From: Oscillospiraceae bacterium | GTDB taxonomy: Bacteria > Bacillota > Clostridia > Oscillospirales > Ruminococcaceae | Assembly: GCA_018110825.1 (NCBI GenBank) | Contig: JAGBCL010000014.1 | Location: 1 to 64,000, forward strand | Direction of reading: 5' to 3' | DNA: 64,000 nucleotides | In this document: positions 36,153 through 45,171 of the stretch, piece by piece | Layout of the letters: each line of letters starts with the position of its first letter | How positions within the stretch are numbered: the stretch's first letter is position 1 | Translations under genes and position numbers: made by a program | The notes under the pieces: model-generated | Databases searched by the model: none | Told to the model about the DNA's origin: nothing | The model's input: the letters and a program-made list of their open reading frames with translations, nothing else

Positions 36153-36187
36153 ACCAATCAATTACTGTAACTTTTAATATATGATAG

Positions 36188-36216
36188 TAGCCTGAGAAAC
36201 CAAATTTCTCAGGCTA
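36188..36216 (-). terminator. hairpin downstream of spoIVA
   Basis: TAGCCTGAGAAA and TTTCTCAGGCTA form a perfect 12-base stem 8 bp past the minus-strand spoIVA stop. The T run after it is poor, but the position fits a terminator. Confidence 0.65.
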
Positions 36217-36223
36217 TAACTTT

Positions 36224-37702
36224 TTAAAGGATAAAACAAATCAGACCGCCGCAGCCCTCGTTGATAATACGTTCAAGGGTTTCCTGAAGCTTCATACGGG
36301 CATCAACAGGCATACGGTAAAGCTTGTTATGCAGTCCCTCATTGACAAGCTCGTGGAGGGATTTGCCGAAGATATTGGACTCCCAAATTTTCTGCGGACT
36401 TTCTTCAAACTCTTTAAGCAGGTACATAACAAGTTCTTCCGACTGCTTCTCCGAGCCGACAATCGGACTTACTTCGGTTACGATATCGGCTTTCATCATA
36501 TGGATTGACGGTGCAGAGGCTTTGAGGCGTACTCCGTATTTACCGCCCTGCTTTACAATTTCAGGTTCTTCAAGGGAAAGTTCCTCGATGGACGGCATTA
36601 CAATTCCGTAGCCAGTTGCGTCTACCTCAGAAAGTGCGTTTTCAATCTTCTCATATTTACGCTTAACAGCGGTAAGCTCCTTGAGAAGCGGCATAAGGTC
36701 GCTTTCACTGTTGATTTCAATACCTGTTTCCTCTCCAAGAATTTTGAAAAAAAGATTATTTTCAAGCTCAACACAGATTTCAGTGCTTCCCTTTCCCAAG
36801 TCAATTTCCGTGATATTGGCTTTATTTATGTAATCGCAAGCTGTAATTGTATCGGTTACTCCATTTACATCACGGACATACTTTACATTTTCAGCGGCGG
36901 CTCTGATACAATCAAAGACATCTTTTTTAAGCCAATGGCCTTTAACAAGTCCAGTTACCCACTTAGGCATACAGATGTTGATTTCCTTGATTGGAAAAGC
37001 ATAAAGTACTTGTTTAAGAATGTTGTTGATATCTTCTTCATTAAGGTCAACACAATTTACGGGAATAACGGGAGTGTTATATTTTTCTGAAAGATCAGAT
37101 GCAAGTCTTTTTGATTCAACTGAATCAGGATATAGACAGTTAAGCAGAATTACATAAGGTTTGTTGATTGAATTAAGCTCGTTTATCACACGCTGTTCTG
37201 CTTCTTCGTATTCGTCACGAGGAATATCAGAAATACTTCCGTCAGTTGTAATAACGAGTCCTATTGTGGAGTGATCCTGAATTACCTTTTGTGTACCTAC
37301 TTCAGCTGCCATGGCAAAAGGAATTTCTTCTTCAAACCATGGTGTAACAACCATTCTGGGTGCTTCGTTTTCAATATATCCGATTGCACTGGGTACAATA
37401 TATCCAACGCAGTCAATCATTCTTACGTTGAAACGTGCTTTATCTCCGATTGTCACTTCAACAGCTTCCTCAGGGATGAATTTTGGTTCTGTAGTCATAA
37501 TTGTTTTACCTGCTGATGATTGTGGAAGCTCATCAACTGCACGTTCACGTCTGTACTCACTTGAAATATTAGGGATAACAAGTTGTTCCATAAATTTTTT
37601 TATGAAAGTTGATTTTCCTGTGCGTACGGGGCCTACAATACCGATATAGATATCCCCGTCTGTTCGTTTAGCTATATCGCAATAGATATCGTTATTTACC
37701 AT
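36224..37702 (-). CDS. spoIVA: Stage IV sporulation protein A (spore coat base ATPase)
   Basis: A cytoskeletal ATPase (492 aa) that polymerises on the forespore surface to found the spore coat. The N-terminus MVNNDIYCDIAKRTDGDIYIG-type start leads to the Walker A GPVRTGKSTF (24-33). MIDCVGYIVP, HSTIGLVITTDGS and LLNCLYP follow. The C-terminal domain ends LERIINEGCGGLICFIL, the strongly conserved membrane-surface tail. Length equals that of B. subtilis SpoIVA. It lies 23 bp downstream of the SPOCS/LysM gene and marks the organism as a spore former or a recent descendant of one. Confidence 0.96.
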   Translation of the reverse strand: MVNNDIYCDIAKRTDGDIYIGIVGPVRTGKSTFIKKFMEQLVIPNISSEYRRERAVDELPQSSAGKTIMTTEPKFIPEEAVEVTIGDKARFNVRMIDCVGYIVPSAIGYIENEAPRMVVTPWFEEEIPFAMAAEVGTQKVIQDHSTIGLVITTDGSISDIPRDEYEEAEQRVINELNSINKPYVILLNCLYPDSVESKRLASDLSEKYNTPVIPVNCVDLNEEDINNILKQVLYAFPIKEINICMPKWVTGLVKGHWLKKDVFDCIRAAAENVKYVRDVNGVTDTITACDYINKANITEIDLGKGSTEICVELENNLFFKILGEETGIEINSESDLMPLLKELTAVKRKYEKIENALSEVDATGYGIVMPSIEELSLEEPEIVKQGGKYGVRLKASAPSIHMMKADIVTEVSPIVGSEKQSEELVMYLLKEFEESPQKIWESNIFGKSLHELVNEGLHNKLYRMPVDARMKLQETLERIINEGCGGLICFIL

Positions 37703-37725
37703 TTAAGTATACCTCCATGATTTTA

Positions 37726-39270
37726 TTAAACAATTGGAATAAGGATCATTCCGTTGCCGGTAATCATATCATCTTCAATTTCATTTTCCTCAATTATTGC
37801 AGTGACTGATGTACCATATTTCTTTGCAATTTCCCATAAATCCTCATTTTCATCGGTGTAATATATTTTCAGTGCATAATTTTGATTCTTATCCAATAGC
37901 TCATCTTCATTAATTTCAATGTCAGTAATACCGTTAATTATCTTTGTATTTCTGATACAGCCTAACATTTTTAATTCAGCTTTAATTTCAACATTACTAT
38001 CGGATGCAAGGTTATACGAACAAGACATCGGAATAAGCTTTACTTCCAAAATAGAATTTTCAGATATTCCTTCCGTGTTGAATTGTGATATGAAACTGTC
38101 TTCTTTTTCATAGAATATGGGATTACCTTCAGAGTTTTTTCCCATTACATAGTACACAACATTACCATTTATTACGAAGATATTATTATCATTGTTTACA
38201 GTATAGTTTTTTATTGTACACCATACATCATTAACACAGTCTATTTCATCATCTGTTGAACTTAATGTATTTTTGATTACACAAGATGAATTAACAGCTT
38301 GAGAAGGAAGTTCTATTTTGATACTTGATTTTTCACTATTGGTTTTATATGAGGTTGAATATTCATCAATAACCAAATCTGCTGTGGCTGTTCTATATGC
38401 GGAAGCGAAAATAATAACTTTCATATCACATTCAACTGATTTAGAATTACCATCTCCGTCAGAATATGGTTTGATATTACACAATACAACATCTGCATTA
38501 ACTGAACATTTGAACCTGTCATCAATTCCTTCCATATCAAGTACATGAGAAAACGGTAAAGTAAATTGCATTGCTTCAATTCCATTATTGGTTTCTGATA
38601 AATATGTATATAGCATATTTATACATATTTCTCCTTTTATGATAAGCTTATTAGCTATAATTTTATTATCAATGGATGTAATGACAGCGTCACTTCTTAT
38701 TATGTTTAATATAGGTGGTTTAGACATTCCCAAATCAAATTTATCTGAAATATTAACGGTCTTTTGACTTTTGATATAATCTGATTGGTATGTTACAGAT
38801 TCCTTTTTCAACTGAATATTTCCTCCGGATACATCTGTAATAATATCATTTGAAATTAAATCTTTTACAATAATTGTTGTAAGGACAGCTCCTCGTATAT
38901 CAAGACGTCGCTGATTTACCGCACGGCAATTTATATAATTTACCTGAGGTGTTACAGATATATCAGGATTTGTACATTTTCTCCCTAGCTCAATTTTTTT
39001 GAAATAGGTTAGCTTTTGCTCAATTGATTGAACAGAAGGGTTGTTTTCTGTACAATAAAGTACACGAATGCATACTTCCATTTCATAACTTAGTTTATCA
39101 TCAACAATATCATGTGAAATTATACTCGGAATAGTAATGCATTTAAGTATTTTGAATATTTCAGGACAATAATCCGGAAGAATATAATCAAGTTCTACCG
39201 ATTGTTCATTCGTGTCTGAAAAAATTATCTCCAATGATGAGATTGTTTCTTTTGTAACTTTTAAATCCAT
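37726..39270 (-). CDS. SPOCS/DUF3794 and LysM domain protein (spore envelope)
   Basis: A 514-aa protein without signal peptide. It has repeated DUF3794 (SPOCS) modules: an N-terminal one (LDYILPDYCPEIFKILKC), a second around 165-310, and a third around 330-450. A C-terminal LysM motif (about 460-514: YALKIYYTDENEDLWEIAKKYGTS-type, ending GNGMILIPIV) should bind peptidoglycan. Such proteins are found in spore coats or cortex of Clostridia. It lies immediately upstream of spoIVA, suggesting joint mother-cell expression; a possible sigma-E promoter lies at 39333-39360. GGAGG precedes the ATG. Confidence 0.88.
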   Translation of the reverse strand: MDLKVTKETISSLEIIFSDTNEQSVELDYILPDYCPEIFKILKCITIPSIISHDIVDDKLSYEMEVCIRVLYCTENNPSVQSIEQKLTYFKKIELGRKCTNPDISVTPQVNYINCRAVNQRRLDIRGAVLTTIIVKDLISNDIITDVSGGNIQLKKESVTYQSDYIKSQKTVNISDKFDLGMSKPPILNIIRSDAVITSIDNKIIANKLIIKGEICINMLYTYLSETNNGIEAMQFTLPFSHVLDMEGIDDRFKCSVNADVVLCNIKPYSDGDGNSKSVECDMKVIIFASAYRTATADLVIDEYSTSYKTNSEKSSIKIELPSQAVNSSCVIKNTLSSTDDEIDCVNDVWCTIKNYTVNNDNNIFVINGNVVYYVMGKNSEGNPIFYEKEDSFISQFNTEGISENSILEVKLIPMSCSYNLASDSNVEIKAELKMLGCIRNTKIINGITDIEINEDELLDKNQNYALKIYYTDENEDLWEIAKKYGTSVTAIIEENEIEDDMITGNGMILIPIV

Positions 39271-39332
39271 ATGTAATCCTCCTTGTTATGGTTCACTTTA
39301 ACTGCTAGAATATTTATATTCCTTAAAGAAAG

Positions 39333-39360
39333 CTTGTATGCCGTTTTTAGAAATTTATAT
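39333..39360 (-). promoter_or_regulatory. candidate sigma-E-type sporulation promoter
   Basis: On the minus strand ATATA (39360-39356), a 15-bp spacer, then CATACAAG (39340-39333), similar to the sigma-E consensus ATATT-N14-CATACA-T. It lies 63 bp upstream of the SPOCS/LysM-spoIVA pair, whose products are mother-cell proteins in Bacillus. Confidence 0.42.
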
Positions 39361-39390
39361 ATGAACAAAACGTTAAAATTTCTAAACCCC

Positions 39391-39419
39391 TTGCAATTTT
39401 TATGTATATGTTGTACAAT
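39391..39419 (+). promoter_or_regulatory. sigma-A promoter of the GH31 gene
   Basis: TTGCAA (39391-39396), 17 bp, TACAAT (39414-39419), 32 bp upstream of the ATG. Confidence 0.7.
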
Positions 39420-39451
39420 GTAATCAATTACATAACAAAGGAGTTTTGTAT

Positions 39452-41788
39452 ATGAAGTTTGCAGACGGCTTTTGGCTTAACAAAAGAGGATATGAGGTAA
39501 ATTATGCTTCTCAGGCCTATGAAATTCAGACAGGCAAGAACTCTATTAACGTTCTTGCTACAACAAATTATATCCAGAACAGAGGTATGACTCTCGGTGG
39601 TCCTGTTCTTGATATTACTTTCTCTTCTACTCAGAAGGATGTTATCAAGGTTACTGTTGATCATTATAAGGGCACACTTGATAATATGCCTAAATTTGAG
39701 CTCCATGAAGATCAGGGCTTCGTTCCTGAAATTGTAGAAGGACCCGATTATTGGGAACTTATCTCAGGTGGTACAAAGGTAAGAATCGGCAAATTCAGCT
39801 GGAATGTTCAGTATTACTACAAGGATAAGAAACTTACAGGCGGTGCTTGGAGAGCTACTACTGTTGTAAATGAAAACCAGTTCAGAGTTTCTACTCGTCT
39901 TGCTCATACACAGGATGAAACTTTTTGGAGCTATCCACAGGATGAACGCAGCACATATATGCGTGAGCAGCTTACTCTTTCTGTCGGTGAAAATATTTAC
40001 GGTTTCGGTGAAAAGTTCACAACATTCGTAAAGAATGGTCAGAGTGTTGAAACATGGAATTCTGACGGCGGTACTTGTTCCGACCAGTCCTATAAGTGTA
40101 TTCCTTTCTATGTTTCATCAAGAGGCTATGGTGTATTTGTAAACAGCTCCGATAAAGTTTCCTATGAAGTTGCTTCTGATACAGTCTCCAAGGTATCCTT
40201 TACTGTTCCTGGTGAGCGTCTTGAATATTTTATGATCGGTGGCGAAAATCTTACAGAGGTTCTTGCTAATTATACAACACTTACAGGTAAGCCTGCACTC
40301 CCTCCTGCTTATACATTCGGTCTGTGGCTTACTACTTCCTTCACAACAAACTATGATGAAGAAACTGTAAGTTCCTTTATTGACGGTATGGCTGAACGTG
40401 ATATTCCGCTTCAGGTATTCCACTTTGACTGCTTCTGGATGAAGGAATTTGAATGGTGCAACTTTGAGTGGGACAAGCGTCAGTTCCCTGACCCTGCGGC
40501 TATGCTTAAGCGTCTTAAGGCAAGAGGTCTTGAAATCTGCGTATGGATTAACCCATACATTGCACAGCGTTCCAAGCTTTTTGATGAAGGTAAGGAAAAC
40601 GGCTACTTCATCAAGAACCTTGACGGCAGCGTATTCCAGTGCGATATGTGGCAGCCTGGTATGGCAATTGTAGACTTTACAAATCCTGCTGCTTGTGAAT
40701 GGTATGCTTCCAAGCTTCGTGCGCTCTGCGACATGGGTGTTGATTGCTTCAAGACAGACTTTGGTGAGAGAATTCCTACCAAGGTTAAGTATTTTGATGG
40801 CTCTGACCCGATTGCAATGCACAACTACTATACATATCTCTATAACAAATGCGTATTTAACGTTCTCAAGGAATACTATGGTGAAAATAAGGCTTGTCTG
40901 TTTGCACGTTCTGCAACAGCTGGCGGTCAGCAGTTCCCTGTACACTGGGGTGGTGACTGTTCTGCAGAATACACTTCTATGGCAGAAACTCTCCGTGGCG
41001 GTCTTTCACTTTGTCTCTCCGGTTTCGGTTACTTCAGCCACGATATGAGTGGTTTTGAAGCAACTGCTACACCTGATATTTACAAAAGATGGGCAGCTTT
41101 TGGTTTGTTCTCTTCTCACTCCCGTCTCCACGGTAACAGCTCTTACAGAGTGCCTTGGAACTTTGACGAGGAAAGCTGTGACGTACTCCGCTTCTTTACA
41201 AAGCTCAAAGGTAAGCTGATGCCTTATATCTGGGGACAGGCTATCAAGACTTCTACAGTCGGCGTACCAATGATGAGAGCAATGGTTATTGACTATGCTG
41301 ATGACCCAGTTTGTCTCAACCTTGACCGTCAATATATGTTCGGTGACAATATTCTTGTTGCTCCTATCTTTAATGAAGAAGGTACAGCTGAATTCTATGT
41401 ACCTGCTGGTAAGTGGACAGATATTATTTCTGGCAAGCAGTATGAGGGTGGCAAGTTCTACAACGAAAAGTTCGACTATTTCTCTCTCCCATGCCTTGCT
41501 AAGCCAAACAGTGTTGTTGCTTACGGTAACTTCGAGAAGAACTTTGAATATGATTATCTTACAGACACAGAGTTTGTAATTTACGAACTTGAAGAAGGCA
41601 AGACAGCTGAGTGCAAGATTTACAACACTGAAGCTGAACAGATTTTCACTCTTACTGCTACAAATAACGGCGGAAAGATTGAAGTTTCTTATACTAACAC
41701 AACTTCTTCCTTCAAGGTTAAGGTATTCGGCAAGGATGCTATTACTGTAAATCCTACTTCCGAAGGTAAGGTTATTATCAATCTTTAA
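39452..41788 (+). CDS. yicI: GH31 alpha-xylosidase (YicI type)
   Basis: A 778-aa family 31 glycosidase, probably removing alpha-1,6-xylose from xyloglucan oligosaccharides. It lacks a signal peptide, so it acts in the cytosol on imported sugars. An N-terminal beta-sandwich (about 1-280) precedes the (beta/alpha)8 barrel with HFDCFWMKEFEWCNFEWD, the nucleophile Asp436 (FKTDFGERIP) and the acid/base Asp502 (HWGGDCSAEY). These match E. coli YicI motifs at an offset of 20. The FWMKEF and GERIP motifs favour alpha-xylosidase over alpha-glucosidase. Codon use is highly biased. AAAGGAG precedes ATG 39452; a TTG two codons earlier is less likely. The gene is monocistronic. Confidence 0.9.
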   Translation: MKFADGFWLNKRGYEVNYASQAYEIQTGKNSINVLATTNYIQNRGMTLGGPVLDITFSSTQKDVIKVTVDHYKGTLDNMPKFELHEDQGFVPEIVEGPDYWELISGGTKVRIGKFSWNVQYYYKDKKLTGGAWRATTVVNENQFRVSTRLAHTQDETFWSYPQDERSTYMREQLTLSVGENIYGFGEKFTTFVKNGQSVETWNSDGGTCSDQSYKCIPFYVSSRGYGVFVNSSDKVSYEVASDTVSKVSFTVPGERLEYFMIGGENLTEVLANYTTLTGKPALPPAYTFGLWLTTSFTTNYDEETVSSFIDGMAERDIPLQVFHFDCFWMKEFEWCNFEWDKRQFPDPAAMLKRLKARGLEICVWINPYIAQRSKLFDEGKENGYFIKNLDGSVFQCDMWQPGMAIVDFTNPAACEWYASKLRALCDMGVDCFKTDFGERIPTKVKYFDGSDPIAMHNYYTYLYNKCVFNVLKEYYGENKACLFARSATAGGQQFPVHWGGDCSAEYTSMAETLRGGLSLCLSGFGYFSHDMSGFEATATPDIYKRWAAFGLFSSHSRLHGNSSYRVPWNFDEESCDVLRFFTKLKGKLMPYIWGQAIKTSTVGVPMMRAMVIDYADDPVCLNLDRQYMFGDNILVAPIFNEEGTAEFYVPAGKWTDIISGKQYEGGKFYNEKFDYFSLPCLAKPNSVVAYGNFEKNFEYDYLTDTEFVIYELEEGKTAECKIYNTEAEQIFTLTATNNGGKIEVSYTNTTSSFKVKVFGKDAITVNPTSEGKVIINL

Positions 41789-41798
41789 TTGAAATGCG

Positions 41799-41828
41799 AA
41801 ACCTCCTGTCTTTTGGCGGGAGGTTTTT
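41799..41828 (+). terminator. terminator of the GH31 gene
   Basis: AACCTCCTG and CGGGAGGTT pair (one wobble) around a TCTTTTGG loop, followed by five Ts. Confidence 0.85.
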
Positions 41829-41838
41829 GTGTACTTGC

Positions 41839-41867
41839 TTGACTTTTTATAGTAGCATTGCTATAAT
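41839..41867 (+). promoter_or_regulatory. sigma-A promoter of the GNAT gene
   Basis: TTGACT (41839-41844), 17 bp, TATAAT (41862-41867), 40 bp before the ATG. Confidence 0.75.
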
Positions 41868-41907
41868 TTACTTATTAACATAACAGAATGTGGGGAGGAT
41901 AAACATA

Positions 41908-42369
41908 ATGAATATTACAATCAGACCCGTTGTTATTGAAGATTACGATGGTATTTATGAGCTTTGGAACAGTACTGAGCAATCAAAACGTGCGTTGAAT
42001 CCCGTTGATGATAGTAGAGAGGGTATTGAACGCTACTTGAAACGTAATCCTACAACTTGTTTTTTGGCATATCTGAATGATAATACTGAGAAAATTGTTG
42101 GTGTTATACTTACTGGTCACGACGGTAGACGTGCGATTGTTCATCATATGTGTGTACATCCTAATTATCGTCGTCAAGGCATTGCTCATATGCTTGTTCA
42201 GAAGGCAGAAAATGCTTTGCATGATGAGGGTATATCTAAAATATTCGGCTTGGTTTTTAAGGATAATGATGCGGCAAATGCATTTTGGGAAGAACAAGGA
42301 TATACGCTTCGTACAAACTTGAATTATCGTAACAAAAGTCTGAATGAAGATGTTCCACAAGGAGAATAG
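41908..42369 (+). CDS. GNAT-family N-acetyltransferase
   Basis: A 153-aa acetyl-CoA-dependent acetyltransferase. The fold starts NITIRPVVIEDYDGIYELW; the CoA-binding signature is VHPNYRRQGIAHMLV (consensus R/QxxGxG/A), followed by KIFGLVFKDNDAANAFWEEQGY. The substrate cannot be predicted; relatives include YpeA- and RimI-like enzymes. ATG 41908 has GGGAGG ahead of it. It is followed 7 bp later by a frameshifted unknown gene, probably in the same transcript. Confidence 0.87.
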   Translation: MNITIRPVVIEDYDGIYELWNSTEQSKRALNPVDDSREGIERYLKRNPTTCFLAYLNDNTEKIVGVILTGHDGRRAIVHHMCVHPNYRRQGIAHMLVQKAENALHDEGISKIFGLVFKDNDAANAFWEEQGYTLRTNLNYRNKSLNEDVPQGE

Positions 42370-42376
42370 TTAATTC

Positions 42377-42810
42377 ATGGAAGAATTATTAGTTTACGCG
42401 ATATTGATATGTGAGGGCTTTGATTTGGAAGATGAATTTCATAGTCGCCTTGATGAAATGTTTATCAATAATCCGAATAATAATGTTTTATTAGAATTAG
42501 AATGTATGAATAATAAAAAAATCAAGTTGTTTACATAAGAGTGAATTTTGATTACAATAATATCAACATTGAAAACTTTGGTAAAACGTTAATGAAAAAG
42601 TTAAGGATATTATATTATTCTACTGATTTAACCTATTTCGCCAGCAAAATGTATCAAGTATGGAAATCATTACCCGATAATATACAGGATATTAAACCAT
42701 TTCAGACATTAGTATATGGGGATGACTTGCTAAGTTTTAATGGCAAAAAACAAACAAAAGCTATTATTGAAAAAATGCTTAATTATTATGAAAACAGCTG
42801 TCAGGATTAA
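42377..42810 (+). pseudogene. unknown gene split by a frameshift in an A7 run
   Basis: Two frames seem to belong to one gene of about 144 aa. The first (ATG 42377, stop 42536-42538) encodes MEELLVYAILICEGFDLEDE to MNNKKIKLFT (53 aa). The second runs to 42810 but has no credible start: GTG 42541 lacks a ribosome binding site. Moving one base back in the A7 run at 42515-42521 joins them as ...ECMNNKKNQVVYIRVNFDYN..., reading like continuous protein. It may be a pseudogene, a sequencing error in a homopolymer, or slippage. I do not recognise the family; it is acidic and soluble with no signal or membrane segment. It follows the GNAT gene. Confidence 0.6.
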
Positions 42811-42833
42811 TTCCCGACAGCTGTTGTTTTTTT
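42793..42833 (+). terminator. terminator after the frameshifted gene, shared with the acyl-CoA synthetase end
   Basis: AACAGCTGTC and GACAGCTGTT form a ten-base stem with a 13-base loop, followed by GTTTTTTTA. The stem includes the last codons of the upstream gene and abuts the convergent acyl-CoA synthetase stop at 42832. Confidence 0.85.
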
Positions 42834-44490
42834 ACTTATTATCTTTATCTCTGATTGCAGTTCTTCTGATTTTACCGCTGATTGTCTTTGGAAGCTCATC
42901 AACGAACTCGATAATTCTTGGATACTTATAAGGTGCGGTATTAACCTTAACGTGATTCTGAAGCTCCTTGACAAGTGCTTCGTCACCCTTATCCTTATAT
43001 TCCTTTGTAAGAACAATTGTTGCCTTAACAACCTGACCTCTGATTGGGTCCTTGGCGCCTGTTACAGCAACTTCAAGAACAGCTGGGTGTTCCATAAGGA
43101 CGCTTTCGATTTCGAATGGTCCGATACGGTAGCCTGACGCCTTGATTACGTCGTCTGTACGTCCAACATACCAGAAATAACCATCTTCATCCTTCCAAGC
43201 GGTATCGCCTGTGTGGTAAATATCGTTGTTCCATGTACTGTTGGTTGCTTCAGGGTTTCTGTAATACTCCTTCATCAACCCAATCTGTTTCATACCATTT
43301 GTACGGATAACAATTTCACCTGTTTCACCTGCCGGAAGAGAATTGCCGTCCTCGTCAACTATATCTGCATTGAAAAGAGGTGTAGGTCTTCCCATTGAAC
43401 CTGGTTTTGGTTCCATACCAGGGAAATTTGCAACAATCGGAACAGATTCTGTCTGACCAAAGCCTTCCATAAGTTTCAGGCCTGTGTATTCAAACCATCT
43501 GTTATATACTTCAGGATTGAGGGCTTCACCTGCGATTGTTGAATACTTAAGACTGGAAAGGTCATAGTTTTCGATACCCTCCTTAATAAACATACGATAC
43601 ATTGTAGGAGGTGCGCAGAAAGATGTAATCTTATAATTCTGAATTTTTGTAAGAATATCTGCAGAATTGAAGCGGTTGAAGTCGTATACAAAAATTGTAG
43701 CAGCACAAGAGAACTGACCGTACATTTTGCCCCACATACACTTACCCCATCCTGATTCGGAAATTGTAAGGTGGATAGTATCCTCTTTAATATTGTGCCA
43801 ATATTTACCTGTAAGAATATGAGCAGCTGCATAGTGGTGACCATGAAGAACCATCTTCGGATATCCTGTTGTGCCGCTTGTAAAATAAAGAAGCATATCA
43901 TCATCAACCTTATTTTCAATGCGGTCAAGAGTTTCTGGGTACTTTTCCATTTCTTCATCAAAGCTTACCCAACCGTCACGCTCACCTCTTACGATATATT
44001 TTTCCTTAATTGCTGTGTATTCTGTAAGAGCTTCTTCGATATGTTCCTTTACTTCTCCATCAGCTGTTGCTACAACATATTTTACATCAGCAGCCTGAAA
44101 ACGATAAGTATAATCTTTTTTCATAAGCTGGTTTGTAGCAGGAATAAGAACTGCACCAATTTTACAGAGTGCAATTGTAAGAAACCAGAACTGATAGTGA
44201 CGCTTAAGAACTGCAAGAACTTTATCGCCTTTCTTTATGCCATGTGCAAGGAGCATATTTGCAACCTGATTGGACTTTTTCATAAGGTCGGAGTATGTGA
44301 AGATATGTTCCTCACCTTCTTCATTAACCCAAATCATTGCACGGCGATCAGGCTCATTTTTGGCAATTTCGTCGATTATATCATAACCGAAATTAAAGTT
44401 TTCAGGAATATGAACATCGAATTTGTTAAGTACACCGTCAGCATCATATCCATCAGAAACATACCTTTTATATAAGTCTTTCATTTCCAT
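42832..44490 (-). CDS. AMP-forming acyl-CoA synthetase (acetyl/medium-chain type)
   Basis: A 552-aa adenylate-forming ligase (ANL superfamily) that activates a carboxylic acid with ATP and CoA. Motifs: LLYFTSGTTGYPKMVLHGH (parts: YFTSGTTGYPKM), MEGFGQTES, YHTGDTAWKDEDGYFWYVGRTDD (parts: HTGDTAWKDEDGY) and the C-terminal catalytic Lys region PKTISGKIRRTAIR. The N-terminus matches the MACS/AcsA-like branch. The true acid is unknown. ATG 44490 (MEMKDLY) is used because the longer frame overlaps the regulator gene; GAAGG lies about 11 bp upstream. It is 25 bp downstream of an XRE-cupin regulator. Confidence 0.88.
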   Translation of the reverse strand: MEMKDLYKRYVSDGYDADGVLNKFDVHIPENFNFGYDIIDEIAKNEPDRRAMIWVNEEGEEHIFTYSDLMKKSNQVANMLLAHGIKKGDKVLAVLKRHYQFWFLTIALCKIGAVLIPATNQLMKKDYTYRFQAADVKYVVATADGEVKEHIEEALTEYTAIKEKYIVRGERDGWVSFDEEMEKYPETLDRIENKVDDDMLLYFTSGTTGYPKMVLHGHHYAAAHILTGKYWHNIKEDTIHLTISESGWGKCMWGKMYGQFSCAATIFVYDFNRFNSADILTKIQNYKITSFCAPPTMYRMFIKEGIENYDLSSLKYSTIAGEALNPEVYNRWFEYTGLKLMEGFGQTESVPIVANFPGMEPKPGSMGRPTPLFNADIVDEDGNSLPAGETGEIVIRTNGMKQIGLMKEYYRNPEATNSTWNNDIYHTGDTAWKDEDGYFWYVGRTDDVIKASGYRIGPFEIESVLMEHPAVLEVAVTGAKDPIRGQVVKATIVLTKEYKDKGDEALVKELQNHVKVNTAPYKYPRIIEFVDELPKTISGKIRRTAIRDKDNK

Positions 44491-44515
44491 ATTAGTTACA
44501 ACCTTCTTTGAATTA

Positions 44516-45079
44516 TTACTTGATAAGTATTGCAAGGAACTCGCAGTTTTCACCATTTGTAGCAATCATACCATGAGGTGCGCTTGAATCGTAAATAATT
44601 GAATCACCTGCTGTAAGAACCTTGATTTTACCGTCGATAACAAGCTTCAGACTACCTGAAAGTATGTAGTCATATTCCTGGCCTTCATGAACAGAAAGTG
44701 AAATAGGCATATCCTGTGCTTCAGTTGAATATGGTGCTTTAACAAGGAATGGCTCAATTTTCTTATCCTTGAACATATAAGCGAGATGATGATATTCAAA
44801 ACCTTCACGGCGTTTTACAGGAAGACCTGTGTCTTTTCTTACTACACAATAACGCTTGAGTTTTGGATTTTCACCTGTAAGAATTTCAATAATATCAACA
44901 CCAAAAATTTCTGCACATTTATAGATAAAGGTTACAGAAAAATCCTTTTCTCCATTTTCGATAAGTGCATAATCTTCAGCGGAACAGCCTGTTTTTTCAC
45001 ACATTTCCTCTACGGAAATACCGAGAATATCACGAAGTCCCCTTAATCTTTCAGCTACTTCTTTAATACTGTAGTTCAT
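44516..45079 (-). CDS. XRE-family regulator with C-terminal cupin domain
   Basis: A 187-aa transcription regulator. The helix-turn-helix (about 7-62) has LRGLRDILGISVEEMCEKTGCS (part: RDILGISVEEMCEKTG). A cupin domain (about 110-185) has SVHEGQEYDYILSGSLKL and LTAGDSIIYDSSAPHGM, which could bind a small effector. It is always close to acyl-CoA synthetases in related clostridia, and here it is first in the operon with one. A sigma-A promoter overlapped by a palindrome (45153-45182) suggests autoregulation. GGAGT precedes the ATG. Confidence 0.88.
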   Translation of the reverse strand: MNYSIKEVAERLRGLRDILGISVEEMCEKTGCSAEDYALIENGEKDFSVTFIYKCAEIFGVDIIEILTGENPKLKRYCVVRKDTGLPVKRREGFEYHHLAYMFKDKKIEPFLVKAPYSTEAQDMPISLSVHEGQEYDYILSGSLKLVIDGKIKVLTAGDSIIYDSSAPHGMIATNGENCEFLAILIK

Positions 45080-45142
45080 ACTCCTGACTCCTTTTTTATT
45101 GGATTTAGGTCATATCAGCGTTGCGTAACAATATACTTTAAT

Positions 45143-45171
45143 ATTATAACATAAATATAGTTATTTTTCAA
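45143..45171 (-). promoter_or_regulatory. sigma-A promoter of the XRE regulator-acyl-CoA synthetase operon
   Basis: On the minus strand TTGAAA (45171-45166), 17 bp, TATAAT (45148-45143). It lies 64 bp before the regulator ATG. Confidence 0.7.

Noticed and set aside
42541-42810. Separate 89-aa gene with GTG start
   Set aside because: There is no ribosome binding site, the frame is continuous with the upstream ORF after a one-base shift in A7, and the junction reads as normal protein; it is treated as part of one broken gene.
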